This document shows positions 53,071-60,967 of a stretch of DNA of 64,000 nucleotides, one piece after another. A program made the position numbers and the translations under genes. The notes beneath the pieces were generated by a model. That model saw only the letters and a list, made by a program, of their open reading frames with translations. It was not told the origin of the DNA and did no database searches. The stretch comes from UBA5336 sp964415675 (GTDB taxonomy: Bacteria; Pseudomonadota; Alphaproteobacteria; Caulobacterales; Hyphomonadaceae): NCBI GenBank assembly GCA_964415675.1, contig CAYQBG010000007.1:1-64000 (forward strand), read 5' to 3'. Position 1 is the first letter of the stretch. The number at the start of each line of letters is the position of its first letter.

Positions 53071-53705
53071 CAGCGCGCATCCTCCGTAGAGAGCCAGGCG
53101 CGCACTACACGGGCCGTCCTGACCGGGTCGTTGCGGGCTGCAGCAAGCATGGCACCTGCGTATGGCGCGTCAGAAGGCCGGGATGGCTCCGGTCTCGCCA
53201 GTTTCGACGGGGTTGACGCAATGACAGGCCCGCTCGACCGTCCCGAAACAAGAGCTATCCAGCCGATCCAGCCGGCGAGGCCAAAAAGCGCGATGATTTC
53301 GGCAAGCTCCAATCCGGTCGGCCGTGAGATCGCCTGGGGGGCAAAGACGGTTTCGCGGATATCCAGGCGGTCGCCCGCCGCCTCGTCAAACAGCCCGGCG
53401 GCTGCGAAGAGGTCGGCTAGCATGGGCGCACTCACCGACGCCGGAGCCTCTTTTTGATTGAGGAGGATAAGGATCTGCCGGGATCCGGCCGGTCCTTCCG
53501 TCGCAGAGACCCGCACCGCACGCGGGCCAGTCAGCGTGGCCGCGATTTCGGAAATCCGGCTTTCAAACTGCGAACGGCTAACCGGGACGTCCTCTGCAGG
53601 CAGGGTTGCCACTCCTCGCCAGATGGCCAAGCCCAGCGCGAGCAGAGCGGCAGCCACCAGTGATCGGGGGCCGGGAGCCGAATTTACCTGATTGCGCGCA
53701 GCCAT
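53070..53705 (-). CDS. fliF: Miniature FliF (MS-ring protein) with only an RBM3-like periplasmic domain
   Basis: 211 residues against about 530-560 for normal FliF. TM1 ~14-34. The periplasmic part (~45-122) resembles the RBM3 domain: SRQILILLNQ strand, then SAPMLADLFAAAGLFDEAAGDRLDIRETVFA, matching the DLVKxAxGFdexRGDxxxVxxxxF pattern of FliF. TM2 ~134-154. The cytoplasmic tail ends in AARNDPVRTARVVRAWL, the FliG-binding helix motif. RBM1, RBM2 and the beta-collar are missing. The gene has its own ATG, an 82-base upstream gap and full coupling to fliG, so it is not a broken fragment. Position downstream of sciP matches full-length fliF in Caulobacter. Confidence 0.8.
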   Translation of the reverse strand: MAARNQVNSAPGPRSLVAAALLALGLAIWRGVATLPAEDVPVSRSQFESRISEIAATLTGPRAVRVSATEGPAGSRQILILLNQKEAPASVSAPMLADLFAAAGLFDEAAGDRLDIRETVFAPQAISRPTGLELAEIIALFGLAGWIGWIALVSGRSSGPVIASTPSKLARPEPSRPSDAPYAGAMLAAARNDPVRTARVVRAWLSTEDAR

Positions 53706-53776
53706 GCCAGTCTACTCCGTGCCGAAGGCGCCGAGGGGCACCATGACGCTTCGCACACTGAGTAAACCAGACAGGG

Positions 53777-53791
53777 TAAATCGCGGCTTAA
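53777..53791 (-). promoter_or_regulatory. CtrA-box-like site upstream of fliF
   Basis: Minus strand TTAA-GCCGCGA-TTTA, one base off the CtrA consensus TTAA-N7-TTAA, about 72-86 bases before the fliF ATG and overlapping the sciP stop codon. CtrA control of the fliF operon is known in Caulobacter; the neighbouring sciP encodes a CtrA inhibitor. Confidence 0.45.
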
Positions 53792-54078
53792 CCTGCCGGA
53801 TCTGTTGCGTGACGGTATTTCTGAATTCGCGTGGCGCGCAGTCCCTTTGGGCCATGGGTGCGATAAAGCCGCTCCCAGCCAACATATTCCTCTTCAGACA
53901 ATCCATAGCGCGCCAGCGCCTCCTGCCGGCTGATCAGGCCGCCTGTGACCGCGGCCACCACTTCGGCCTTTCGGCGCGTGACCCAGCGCCGGATATTCGG
54001 CGACGGGAGGTCGTCCAGCGTGAGCGGCCGGCCGTTCGGGCCCTCAACACTGAGATTGTGAGCATTCTGCTGTTCCAT
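53788..54078 (-). CDS. sciP: SciP (DUF1153), inhibitor of CtrA-dependent transcription
   Basis: 96 residues. NGRPLTLDDLPSPNIRRWVTRRKAEVVAAV, then GLISRQEALARYGLSEEEYVGWERLYRTHGPKGLRATRIQKYR: the helix-turn-helix DUF1153 core. In Caulobacter SciP binds CtrA and DNA to restrict CtrA promoters in the cell cycle, and it lies beside fliF there too. ATG 54078 gives the usual N-terminus; an ATG nine codons upstream is less likely. Confidence 0.93.
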   Translation of the reverse strand: MEQQNAHNLSVEGPNGRPLTLDDLPSPNIRRWVTRRKAEVVAAVTGGLISRQEALARYGLSEEEYVGWERLYRTHGPKGLRATRIQKYRHATDPAG

Positions 54079-54210
54079 GGCTTCCACCTTGCGACACATA
54101 TCCAAGCGGCGCCCCTTCTGGGTGCCAGTCCGACAGGTGTAGCCCGCAGCCCTTTAAGGCCGGGCTGAAACCGGAACGGCAGTTTTCATCAAAATTACGG
54201 GCGCCCCTTG

Positions 54211-55416
54211 TCAGCCCGTTCGGATTTCCCCGGCAGGCTGGTCGATCAGTCCGAAAGTGGCGGCGATGAAACCGCCCCCAAGGACACGCGTGCCGCTGTC
54301 TGCGTCGTAAAGAACACAGGCCTGCCCCTTGGCGACGCCTGCTTCGGGATCGACAAAATGAACCGCAGGCTCCTCGCCCATCAGGCCCAGATATGCAGGG
54401 ATGGGCGGGCGGGTTGAGCGCACACGCGCCAGGACCGGCAGCCGGGCCGCGCAGGCGGAGGAAAGATCACCCTCACCAAGCCAGTTCAGCTCTTCCAGTG
54501 TCAGGGCCTGCGTTGCCAGCGCGTCCTTCGGCCCGACAATGACCCGGCGTCCCGGCGCATCGATCTTCACGACATAGAGCGGCTCGCCCGTCGCGATGCC
54601 CAGCCCGCGGCGCTGGCCCACCGTATAGTGGATCACGCCCTCATGCTGGCCGAGCACGCGGCCATCCATATGAACGATATCGCCGCCGCGCCCGGCGCCC
54701 GGACGCAGCTTGCGGACCACATCGGCATAAGAGCCCGAAGGCACGAAACAGATATCCTGGCTGTCGGGCTTGTCGGCAACGGAAAGACCGAATTGTTCGG
54801 CGAGATCGCGCACCTCGGCCTTCGGCATCCCGCCCAGCGGAAAGCGCAGGAAATCCAGCTGCTCGCGGGTCGTCGCGAACAGGAAGTAGGACTGGTCACG
54901 CGCCGCATCGACTGCGCGGTGCAACTGCGGCCCTGCCGCACCTTCTGTACGCCGGATATAATGACCGGTGGCGAGGCAATCGGCTCCCAGATCCTTTGCC
55001 GTGGTGAGCAGATCGGAAAATTTGACCGTCTGGTTACACCGAATGCATGGGATGGGCGTCGAGCCGGCAAGATAGGTATCGGCGAAATCCTCCATCACCT
55101 GCTCACGGAACCGGCTTTCATAGTCGAGCACATAATGGGGGATACCGATCCGGTCGGCGACATTGCGTGCGTCATGAATGTCCTGACCGGCACAACAGGC
55201 CCCCTTTTTCTGGACAGCCGCACCATGATCATAGAGCTGCAACGTGATACCGATCACCTCATAGCCCTGCGCTTTCAGGAGCGCGGCCACGACGGAACTG
55301 TCGACACCGCCGGACATGGCCGCAACCACGCGCGTATCGCCAGGCGCTTTCGCAAAACCGAGGGAATTGAGACCGCCGGCGGGAGAAACCGCGGCAGTAT
55401 GGGTCAGGTCTGTCAT
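54211..55416 (-). CDS. mnmA: MnmA, tRNA-specific 2-thiouridylase
   Basis: 401 residues. PP-loop VVAAMSGGVDSSVVAALL; catalytic cysteines in GSTPIPCIRCNQTVKF and KGACCAGQD region; ATGHYIRR, DQSYFLF, KPDSQDICFV, YTVGQRRGLGIA. Introduces s2U34 into tRNA-Lys, Glu and Gln using ATP and sulfur relay. A 13-residue extension precedes the first conserved block; a start further in is possible. Confidence 0.96.
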   Translation of the reverse strand: MTDLTHTAAVSPAGGLNSLGFAKAPGDTRVVAAMSGGVDSSVVAALLKAQGYEVIGITLQLYDHGAAVQKKGACCAGQDIHDARNVADRIGIPHYVLDYESRFREQVMEDFADTYLAGSTPIPCIRCNQTVKFSDLLTTAKDLGADCLATGHYIRRTEGAAGPQLHRAVDAARDQSYFLFATTREQLDFLRFPLGGMPKAEVRDLAEQFGLSVADKPDSQDICFVPSGSYADVVRKLRPGAGRGGDIVHMDGRVLGQHEGVIHYTVGQRRGLGIATGEPLYVVKIDAPGRRVIVGPKDALATQALTLEELNWLGEGDLSSACAARLPVLARVRSTRPPIPAYLGLMGEEPAVHFVDPEAGVAKGQACVLYDADSGTRVLGGGFIAATFGLIDQPAGEIRTG

Positions 55417-55513
55417 GTTCCACTCCAGCCGGGTTCAAGGCCCGGCGCAGCTGTTGAAGTGACCCTAGATAGACCCGCAGGCCCGCAAATGGAACCGCGC
55501 GTCGGAAGACGCA

Positions 55514-55639
55514 TCAGCCGATGAAAAGGCGAATGATGAACCCGACAAAGGTAACGGTGGCCACACCTGCTGCCCAGAGGGCGACGAACCAGGCGATTTC
55601 TCCGGGGCCTGTCCTCGATTTCGGCTCTCGTTGCGCCAT
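55514..55639 (-). CDS. DUF2474-type 41-residue membrane subunit of the bd oxidase operon
   Basis: Encodes 41 residues: a basic start (MAQREPKSRTGPG) then one helix, EIAWFVALWAAGVATVTFVGF, ending IIRLFIG. The pattern matches DUF2474, the small protein found after cydB in cyanide-insensitive-type bd oxidase operons, comparable in place to CydX. Its ATG overlaps the cydB stop by one base (TGATG), which argues for translation. Probably stabilises CydAB. Confidence 0.82.
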   Translation of the reverse strand: MAQREPKSRTGPGEIAWFVALWAAGVATVTFVGFIIRLFIG

Positions 55640-56640
55640 CAGTGATAACCCGATTCTTCATCAATCTTGCCGCGGAAGATCCAGTAGGCCCAGGCAGTAT
55701 AAGCAAGGATCATCGGCAGCAGGATCAGTGCACCAACCAGCATGAAGACAAGGCTGGAATCGGGCGCTGCAGCCTCATGAATAGTCACCGCACGTGGAAC
55801 GACATAAGGTGCAACGCTTATACCGAGGCCGACATAGCTGACCGCGAACAGGACGATCGTACCAGGAAAGATAATATAGTCATTGCGGAACAGGGTGCCC
55901 CAGATCAACACGCCACCGATGATGGCGACCAGGGACGGAACCGGCAGGACGAAGACAAGCTGTGGAAAAGAGAACCAGCGCTCGGCGATCTCGGGTGACA
56001 GCAGCGGGGTCCAAAGGCTGACAATGCCGATCGCGGCAAATGTCCCCACGCCAGCATACCGGGCGAGCCGATAGGCCCGCTCGCGAAGGGGGCCCTCTGT
56101 CTTCAGGATGATCCAGCCGGCACCGAGAAGCGCATAGCCCGCCATCAGCGCAAATCCGCAAGTGATCGAAAAGGGCGTCAACCAGTCCCACCAGCCGCCG
56201 CCATAAGCGCGCCCATCAACCTCGATGCCCTGGACGAAGGCGCCGAGAACAATCCCCTGCGCAAAGGTCGCCACAGCCGAACCCCAGAAAAAAGCCCTGT
56301 CCCAGTGGCGCTCATGGGCAGGGTCGCGCCAGCGAAACTCGAACGCCACCCCGCGAAACACCAGCGCCAGGATCATGGCGATGAAGGGAGCATAAAGCGC
56401 CGGCATGACAATCGAATAGGCTAGAGGAAAGGCTGCGAAAAGCCCGCCGCCGCCAAGGATCAGCCAGGTTTCGTTGCCGTCCCAGACCGGCGCGACGGTG
56501 TTCATCGCAAGATCGCGCTGGGATTTGTTCTCCAGCAGCGGATAAAGCAGCCCGATTCCGAGATCGAAACCATCGAGGACAATGTAGATAAAAATCGCGA
56601 GCGCCAGAAGGCCCGCCCAGGTCGTCGGAAGGTCAAGCAT
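55639..56640 (-). CDS. cydB: Cytochrome bd quinol oxidase subunit II (CioB/CydB)
   Basis: 333 residues with about eight to nine helices. FIYIVLDGFDLGIGLLYPLL, PVWDGNETWLILGGGGLFAAFPLAYSI and FRGVAFEFRWR are subunit II signatures. ATG 56640 has GGAGG five to six bases upstream; ATG 56643 would be too close to it. Overlaps the cydA 3' end by eight bases. Confidence 0.95.
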   Translation of the reverse strand: MLDLPTTWAGLLALAIFIYIVLDGFDLGIGLLYPLLENKSQRDLAMNTVAPVWDGNETWLILGGGGLFAAFPLAYSIVMPALYAPFIAMILALVFRGVAFEFRWRDPAHERHWDRAFFWGSAVATFAQGIVLGAFVQGIEVDGRAYGGGWWDWLTPFSITCGFALMAGYALLGAGWIILKTEGPLRERAYRLARYAGVGTFAAIGIVSLWTPLLSPEIAERWFSFPQLVFVLPVPSLVAIIGGVLIWGTLFRNDYIIFPGTIVLFAVSYVGLGISVAPYVVPRAVTIHEAAAPDSSLVFMLVGALILLPMILAYTAWAYWIFRGKIDEESGYH

Positions 56641-58066
56641 CATTCCTCCCCCCGAGCGGATTTTCGATTGCCTCGCCAGGGACCAGGCCGGCCGCTGGCG
56701 TGGTTCCGGCCGAACGGATCGGTGCAGCGGAGCCGTCCGGATCATCGCCGCCCGCCGGGCCCTTGCCCATGAGCCGGAGGATATAGGCGGTGCCGATGCC
56801 GAAAATGACGAAATAGACAATGATGAAGGCGATGAGCGAGGCGCCAACGGCTGGCGCCGCGACCGGCGCAATCGAATCCGAGGTTCGCAGAAGCCCGTTC
56901 ACGGTCCAGGGCTGCCGGCCAACTTCTGTTGTGATCCAGCCGAAAAGAACTGCCAGGAAGCCGGACGGCCCCATGATCATGGCCGATCTCAGGAAGAGCG
57001 GCGTATCATAGAGACGACCGCGCCAACGTAGCCAGAGACTGACCACTCCAATCGCCACCATAAGGAAGCCGATGGCAACCATTGCGCGGAAAGTCCAGAA
57101 GATTATCTCGGCATTGGGCCGGTCTTCAGGCGCGAATGATTTGAGGCCTTTGACCTCGCCGTCCCAGTGATGGGTAAGGATGTAGCTGCCAAGTTTCGGA
57201 ATCTCGATCCGGTGCGTGGTTTCCTCATTCTCCATGTCCGGCAATCCGAACAGGATGAGTGGCGCACCAGACTGCGTCTCGAAATGGCCCTCCATGGCGG
57301 CAACCTTGGCCGGCTGGTGTTCCAGGGTGTTCAGGCCATGCAGGTCGCCGGCAACGATCTGAAGCGGCGCGACAAGCGCGGCCATCCACATAGCCATCGA
57401 AAACATCGTCCGGGCTTCGCGGTTCTTCCGGTCGCGCAGCAGGTGAAACGCCCCCACTGCGCCCACCACGAAGGCCGTCGTCAGATACGCCGCCAACACC
57501 ATGTGTGCGAGGCGGTAGGGAAAAGACGGGTTGAAGACGATCGCAAGCCAGTCCTCGGGCACGAATTGGCCCGCCTCATTGATCGAGAATCCTACGGGTG
57601 TATGCATCCAGCTGTTCACCGACAGGATCCAGGTTGCGGATAGCAGCGTCCCGAATGCCACCATCAGCGTGGCGGCGAAATGCAGCGATCTTGACACCCG
57701 ACCCATTCCAAACAGCATGACGCCGAGAAAGCCGGCTTCGAGGAAGAAGGCGGTCAGCACTTCATACGCCATCAGCGGGCCGAGGATGGGCCCGGTCTTA
57801 TCGGCGAAGACCGACCAGTTCGTGCCGAACTGGTAGCTCATGACAATGCCGGACACGACGCCCATGGCGAAGGCGAGTGCGAAAATCTTTACCCAGAACC
57901 TGAACAGCCTGAGATAGACATCGCGCCCGGTTCGCAGCCAGAGACCCTCCAGGACGGCAAGATAGCTTGCCAGGCCGATCGAGAAGGCCGGAAAAATGAT
58001 ATGGAAGGACACAGTGAAGGCAAACTGGAACCTTGCCAGAATTGTCGCATCAAGGCCTGAAAGCAT
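56633..58066 (-). CDS. cydA: Cytochrome bd quinol oxidase subunit I, CIO type
   Basis: 477 residues. RFQFAFTVSFHIIFPAFSIG holds the high-spin heme ligand (His22, His19 of E. coli). VVSGIVMSYQFGTNW, a Q loop without the long insert, and FGWITTEVGRQPW (GRQPW motif) place it with the short-Q-loop, cyanide-insensitive group. Oxidises quinol and reduces O2 at the inner membrane without pumping protons. ATG 58066 chosen from the conserved N-terminus; an upstream ATG adds 13 residues. Confidence 0.95.
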   Translation of the reverse strand: MLSGLDATILARFQFAFTVSFHIIFPAFSIGLASYLAVLEGLWLRTGRDVYLRLFRFWVKIFALAFAMGVVSGIVMSYQFGTNWSVFADKTGPILGPLMAYEVLTAFFLEAGFLGVMLFGMGRVSRSLHFAATLMVAFGTLLSATWILSVNSWMHTPVGFSINEAGQFVPEDWLAIVFNPSFPYRLAHMVLAAYLTTAFVVGAVGAFHLLRDRKNREARTMFSMAMWMAALVAPLQIVAGDLHGLNTLEHQPAKVAAMEGHFETQSGAPLILFGLPDMENEETTHRIEIPKLGSYILTHHWDGEVKGLKSFAPEDRPNAEIIFWTFRAMVAIGFLMVAIGVVSLWLRWRGRLYDTPLFLRSAMIMGPSGFLAVLFGWITTEVGRQPWTVNGLLRTSDSIAPVAAPAVGASLIAFIIVYFVIFGIGTAYILRLMGKGPAGGDDPDGSAAPIRSAGTTPAAGLVPGEAIENPLGGRNDA

Positions 58067-58165
58067 CGGCGCACCTGTTTTCGCCGTCGACGCTTGCGAC
58101 GGCACGGCATGGTAATTCAGTAATCGCTAAAGTAGTATCACCTGAATGACTGGCGAGACTCAGAA

Positions 58166-58177
58166 TGACGCGCGTCA
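58166..58177. promoter_or_regulatory. Perfect palindrome upstream of cydA
   Basis: TGACGCGCGTCA, 12 bases, in the 171-base gap before cydA (minus strand) and after the neighbouring gene's stop. The half-site TGACGC is the same as at 23075 and 61467. Could be an operator; no regulator is linked. Confidence 0.3.
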
Positions 58178-58237
58178 GGCGGTCGCAGAACAAAGACCCA
58201 CACGAAAGACGTGCAATCACATCGCGCCCTGAAGCCA

Positions 58238-58969
58238 CTATTTGCGGAAAAAGCGCGCAGCCCCGAACAGGCCACCGAGGACCGAACCAATGCCGCCGAG
58301 GACCATGAATAATGGGTTGGCGGCCTGCGCAAAACTGACCGCCTGACGAAGGGTCGACACCTGGACCGTGATCTCGTCGCGGAAGGTCCGCACAGGCAGG
58401 AGCCGACCGTCCAGCATGGCATAGACCTCGATCACCAGGTCCTGCGGCCCCGTCTCGACCGGCGTGACGCGCCATCGCCAGGAGTTTTCGGTCAGGGGCG
58501 AGAGCCGCTGAACCTCTGGTGACAGGGGTTCGATCTCGAATGCCGTACCTATAAGGTTCACCTTCACCTCGTCAGAGACCTGCGCTTCGCTCTCCACCAC
58601 GCTTTCCCGGCCCGGCAGAGCATCGGCCGCACTATCACCGCCTGTCGCATCGATCGCCAGCGTGACATTGAACGCCCGTCCGAACGCTGCCTCCTGTGGC
58701 GTTTCATGGGCAATGGGCACACGCCGGAGCCGCTCGGCAATATAGGCATCGCGGACCGTCTGCGGCTCGATCGCGCCCGTCCCGTCAAGATCAAAACCTG
58801 GCGCCATTTGCGGCTGAACCGGACGCGGCGGCGCTGGCGCCGTTGCGTCAGGCACGTCGTCTGAGCTTACCGTCACGCGCGGCGATCCCGACTTGGCCAG
58901 AAGCCCCGCCACGCCCAGACCGCCCATCAGCAAACCGACAACAACAAGTATGACAGACACAATTCGCAT
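58238..58969 (-). CDS. Two-TM protein with beta-rich extracytoplasmic domain, function unknown
   Basis: 243 residues. TM1 ~4-25 and a C-terminal TM ~218-238. Between them is a Pro/Ala linker, an EF-hand-like run DLDGTGAIEPQT that lacks the acidic residue at position 12, then a strand-rich domain: KVNLIGTAFEIEPLSPEVQRLSPLTENSWRWRV followed by TPVETGPQDLVIEVYAML and TFRDEITVQVS. I recall similar FEI-x-P...W-x-W-x-V-x-P...G-x-Q-x-L blocks in bacterial proteins that carry caspase, TIR or other effector domains, but cannot confirm it. No catalytic motif. Confidence 0.6.
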   Translation of the reverse strand: MRIVSVILVVVGLLMGGLGVAGLLAKSGSPRVTVSSDDVPDATAPAPPRPVQPQMAPGFDLDGTGAIEPQTVRDAYIAERLRRVPIAHETPQEAAFGRAFNVTLAIDATGGDSAADALPGRESVVESEAQVSDEVKVNLIGTAFEIEPLSPEVQRLSPLTENSWRWRVTPVETGPQDLVIEVYAMLDGRLLPVRTFRDEITVQVSTLRQAVSFAQAANPLFMVLGGIGSVLGGLFGAARFFRK

Positions 58970-59041
58970 ATCGAGGCCTCCACCAACCGGTCGCTTGTTT
59001 GTTTATCATCGCCCGCAATCGGGCGAAATTGCGCCCGGCTT

Positions 59042-59797
59042 TCAGCTGCGCACACATTCGTGAAAGGCGATTGCGGCCGCATTGGACACGTTGAGGCTCT
59101 CCATCGCGCCTGGCATTGCGATTCGGGCGAGTTGCATGCAGGCTGTCGCGACCGAGGGCCGCAGGCCGGATCCTTCAGCGCCCAGAACGATGGCGACCGG
59201 CCGATCATCCGCCACCGCATCTCCTATGAGTTGATCTGCCCCGCCTGCCAGCCCGACCGTGAGATACCCGGCGTCGGCCAGTGCCTCCAGCGTGCGTGCG
59301 ATATTCACAACCCTGACTTCCGGCACAAGGTCGACGCCGCCGGCGGCTGACTTGGCCAGCGTACCAGTGATTGGCGGCGAGTGCCGCGTTTGCAGGACAA
59401 GGCCGCCAAAGCCAAATGCGGCCGCCGAACGAAAGATCGCCCCGAGATTGTGGGGGTCGGACACCTGATCGAGCACACAGATGCGCGCGGGCGCGGCCTC
59501 GATCAGGTCATCAATCCCGATCGGGTCGAGATGCTCGGTGAGCAAGGCCACGCCCTGATGGACCGCGCCGGGCGGCAGGAGTCCGTCGATTTCCCTTATT
59601 GTCAGCAGCTCCGGCTGCTTCAGGGCGAGCCTCCGTGCGGCATTCTCCGTCGCCACAAGGCGGCGGGCGCTGCGCCGCGGATTGTCGAGCGCCGCCAGCA
59701 CGGCGTGACTGCCCCACAGCCAGACCGGACCATCGGCCTGCAACTGCGATTCTCGCGCTGACTTGCCATGTCTGCGGTTGCGCACTGGTTTGTTCAT
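59042..59797 (-). CDS. rlmB: SpoU-family rRNA 2'-O-methyltransferase (RlmB/TrmH type)
   Basis: 251 residues. Substrate-binding domain with WLWGSHAVLAALDNPRR, then the SPOUT knot domain: CVLDQVSDPHNLGAIFRSAAAFGFGGLVLQ, AIVLGAEGSGLRPSVA, ARIAMPGAMESLNVSNAAAIAFHE (motifs 1, 2 and 3). Probably methylates 23S rRNA G2251. ATG 59797 follows AGGA; in-frame sequence upstream runs through the tRNA genes and is not coding. Confidence 0.93.
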   Translation of the reverse strand: MNKPVRNRRHGKSARESQLQADGPVWLWGSHAVLAALDNPRRSARRLVATENAARRLALKQPELLTIREIDGLLPPGAVHQGVALLTEHLDPIGIDDLIEAAPARICVLDQVSDPHNLGAIFRSAAAFGFGGLVLQTRHSPPITGTLAKSAAGGVDLVPEVRVVNIARTLEALADAGYLTVGLAGGADQLIGDAVADDRPVAIVLGAEGSGLRPSVATACMQLARIAMPGAMESLNVSNAAAIAFHECVRS

Positions 59798-59827
59798 TCC
59801 TATAAGGCGCTCTTCGATTGTTGAGGG

Positions 59828-59850
59828 GGCCGGGGTTTCCGGCCTTTTTT
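59828..59850 (+). terminator. Orphan intrinsic terminator upstream of tRNA-Tyr
   Basis: GGCCGG (59828-59833), five-base loop, CCGGCC (59839-59844), then TTTTTT (59845-59850). On the plus strand no gene precedes it: rlmB reads the other way and starts at 59797. It may stop antisense transcription over rlmB or end a short unannotated transcript. Confidence 0.6.
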
Positions 59851-59897
59851 GACGATCGCGCGCATGCGCGTCAAACGGTGTTTCTTGCGGGTCGCCT

Positions 59898-59983
59898 GGA
59901 GGGGTGGCCGAGTGGTTAAAGGCAGCAGACTGTAAATCTGCCCGCGTTAGCGTACACAGGTTCGAATCCTGTCCCCTCCACCA
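59898..59983 (+). tRNA. tRNA-Tyr(GTA)
   Basis: Acceptor GGAGGGG (59898-59904) pairs with CCCCTCC (59973-59979); discriminator A and encoded CCA (59981-59983). Anticodon loop CTGTAAA with GTA at 59932-59934. A long variable arm makes it a class II tRNA, as bacterial tRNA-Tyr should be. T loop TTCGAAT. Confidence 0.97.
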
Positions 59984-60015
59984 CCTGCCGGCACCGGGCG
60001 GTCGCACGCACAGGC

Positions 60016-60089
60016 GCGGGTATAGCACAATGGTAGTGCAGCAGCCTTCCAAGCTGAGGATGTCGGTTCGATTCCGTCTACCCGCTCCA
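60016..60089 (+). tRNA. tRNA-Gly(TCC)
   Basis: Acceptor GCGGGTA (60016-60022) pairs with TACCCGC (60079-60085); discriminator T and CCA (60087-60089). Loop CTTCCAA with anticodon TCC (60048-60050), reading GGA and GGG. Placed 32 bases after tRNA-Tyr, so probably one transcript. Confidence 0.96.
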
Positions 60090-60139
60090 AGCCCCTTCTG
60101 CGCGGCTGCGGCCACAACAGGACCGGCGCCCGACTCCTC

Positions 60140-60880
60140 TCACTGATGGTCAGCCCTCAGGCCCTTCGAACCCGGATGGCCGGGCTTTGCAGGGTCCGGC
60201 GTCTTGGGCTTGTAGCGGCACAGGTCGGCGATCGTGCAGCGCCAGCATTCAGGTTTGCGAGCCTTGCAAACATAGCGCCCGTGAAGGATCAGCCAGTGAT
60301 GGGCGCCTCTTTTGTAAACGGCCGGCGTCACGCGCTCCAAGCCGGCCTCGACGGCGTCCGGCGTTTTACCGGGCGCAAGGCCCGTTCGGTTCGCCACACG
60401 GAAGATATGTGTGTCGACGGCAATCGTGTCCTCGCCAAAAGCCTCGTTCAGTACCACGTTCGCCGTCTTGCGACCAACACCGGGCAGCTGCATTAATGCC
60501 TCGCGGGTCGCCGGCACCTCGCCTTCAAATCGGTCCACAATCATTTGCGACAGGGCGATCACGTTTTTTGCCTTGTTGCGCCACAGCCCGATGGTCCGGA
60601 TGTGTTCCGCCACTCCTTCTTCGCCAAGGGCTAGCATGGAGTGTGGCGTGTCAGCGACCGCAAACAATGACCGGGTCGCTCTGTTCACTCCAATGTCGGT
60701 CGCCTGGGCCGACAAGGCCACGGCGACCACCAGCGTGTAAGGGTTCACATATTCCAACTCTGTCCTGGGCGCAGGCCGCTCTTGCGCGAGCCGGCCAAAG
60801 AGTTCGCCAGCTTTGGCCTTCGCCATCGTGCGTGGCGCGCGCTTTTTCTTGCGGGACGTTTCAGCGGCAGGCTTTGACAT
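60140..60880 (-). CDS. nth: Endonuclease III, DNA N-glycosylase/AP lyase
   Basis: 246 residues. LSAQATDIGVNRATRSLF, helix-hairpin-helix LPGVGRKTANVVLNEAFG with the catalytic Lys, IAVDTHIFRVANRTGL with the catalytic Asp, and the [4Fe-4S] loop CKARKPECWRCTIADLC (C-x6-C-x2-C-x5-C). Removes oxidised pyrimidines. A lysine-rich N-terminal tail precedes the domain. ATG 60880; sequence upstream in frame overlaps the divergent gene. Confidence 0.97.
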   Translation of the reverse strand: MSKPAAETSRKKKRAPRTMAKAKAGELFGRLAQERPAPRTELEYVNPYTLVVAVALSAQATDIGVNRATRSLFAVADTPHSMLALGEEGVAEHIRTIGLWRNKAKNVIALSQMIVDRFEGEVPATREALMQLPGVGRKTANVVLNEAFGEDTIAVDTHIFRVANRTGLAPGKTPDAVEAGLERVTPAVYKRGAHHWLILHGRYVCKARKPECWRCTIADLCRYKPKTPDPAKPGHPGSKGLRADHQ

Positions 60881-60967
60881 GATCGGCGGGTTCAGGCGGT
60901 TTGGGCGTTGCAGCAAATCCAGAACAGGACTGGGCAGGTCTGCTATCACGACCTAGCTTGGGAAGCG

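Noticed and set aside
53712..53906. Possible detached N-terminal part of FliF upstream of the short fliF
   Set aside because: The minus frame here is antisense-like to nothing useful, overlaps sciP and shows no RBM1/RBM2 or membrane segment; the short fliF has its own N-terminal TM helix.
58760..58800. Functional EF-hand in the two-TM protein (DLDGTGAIEPQT)
   Set aside because: The loop lacks the acidic residue at position 12 and the flanking helices are weak, so calcium binding is not supported.
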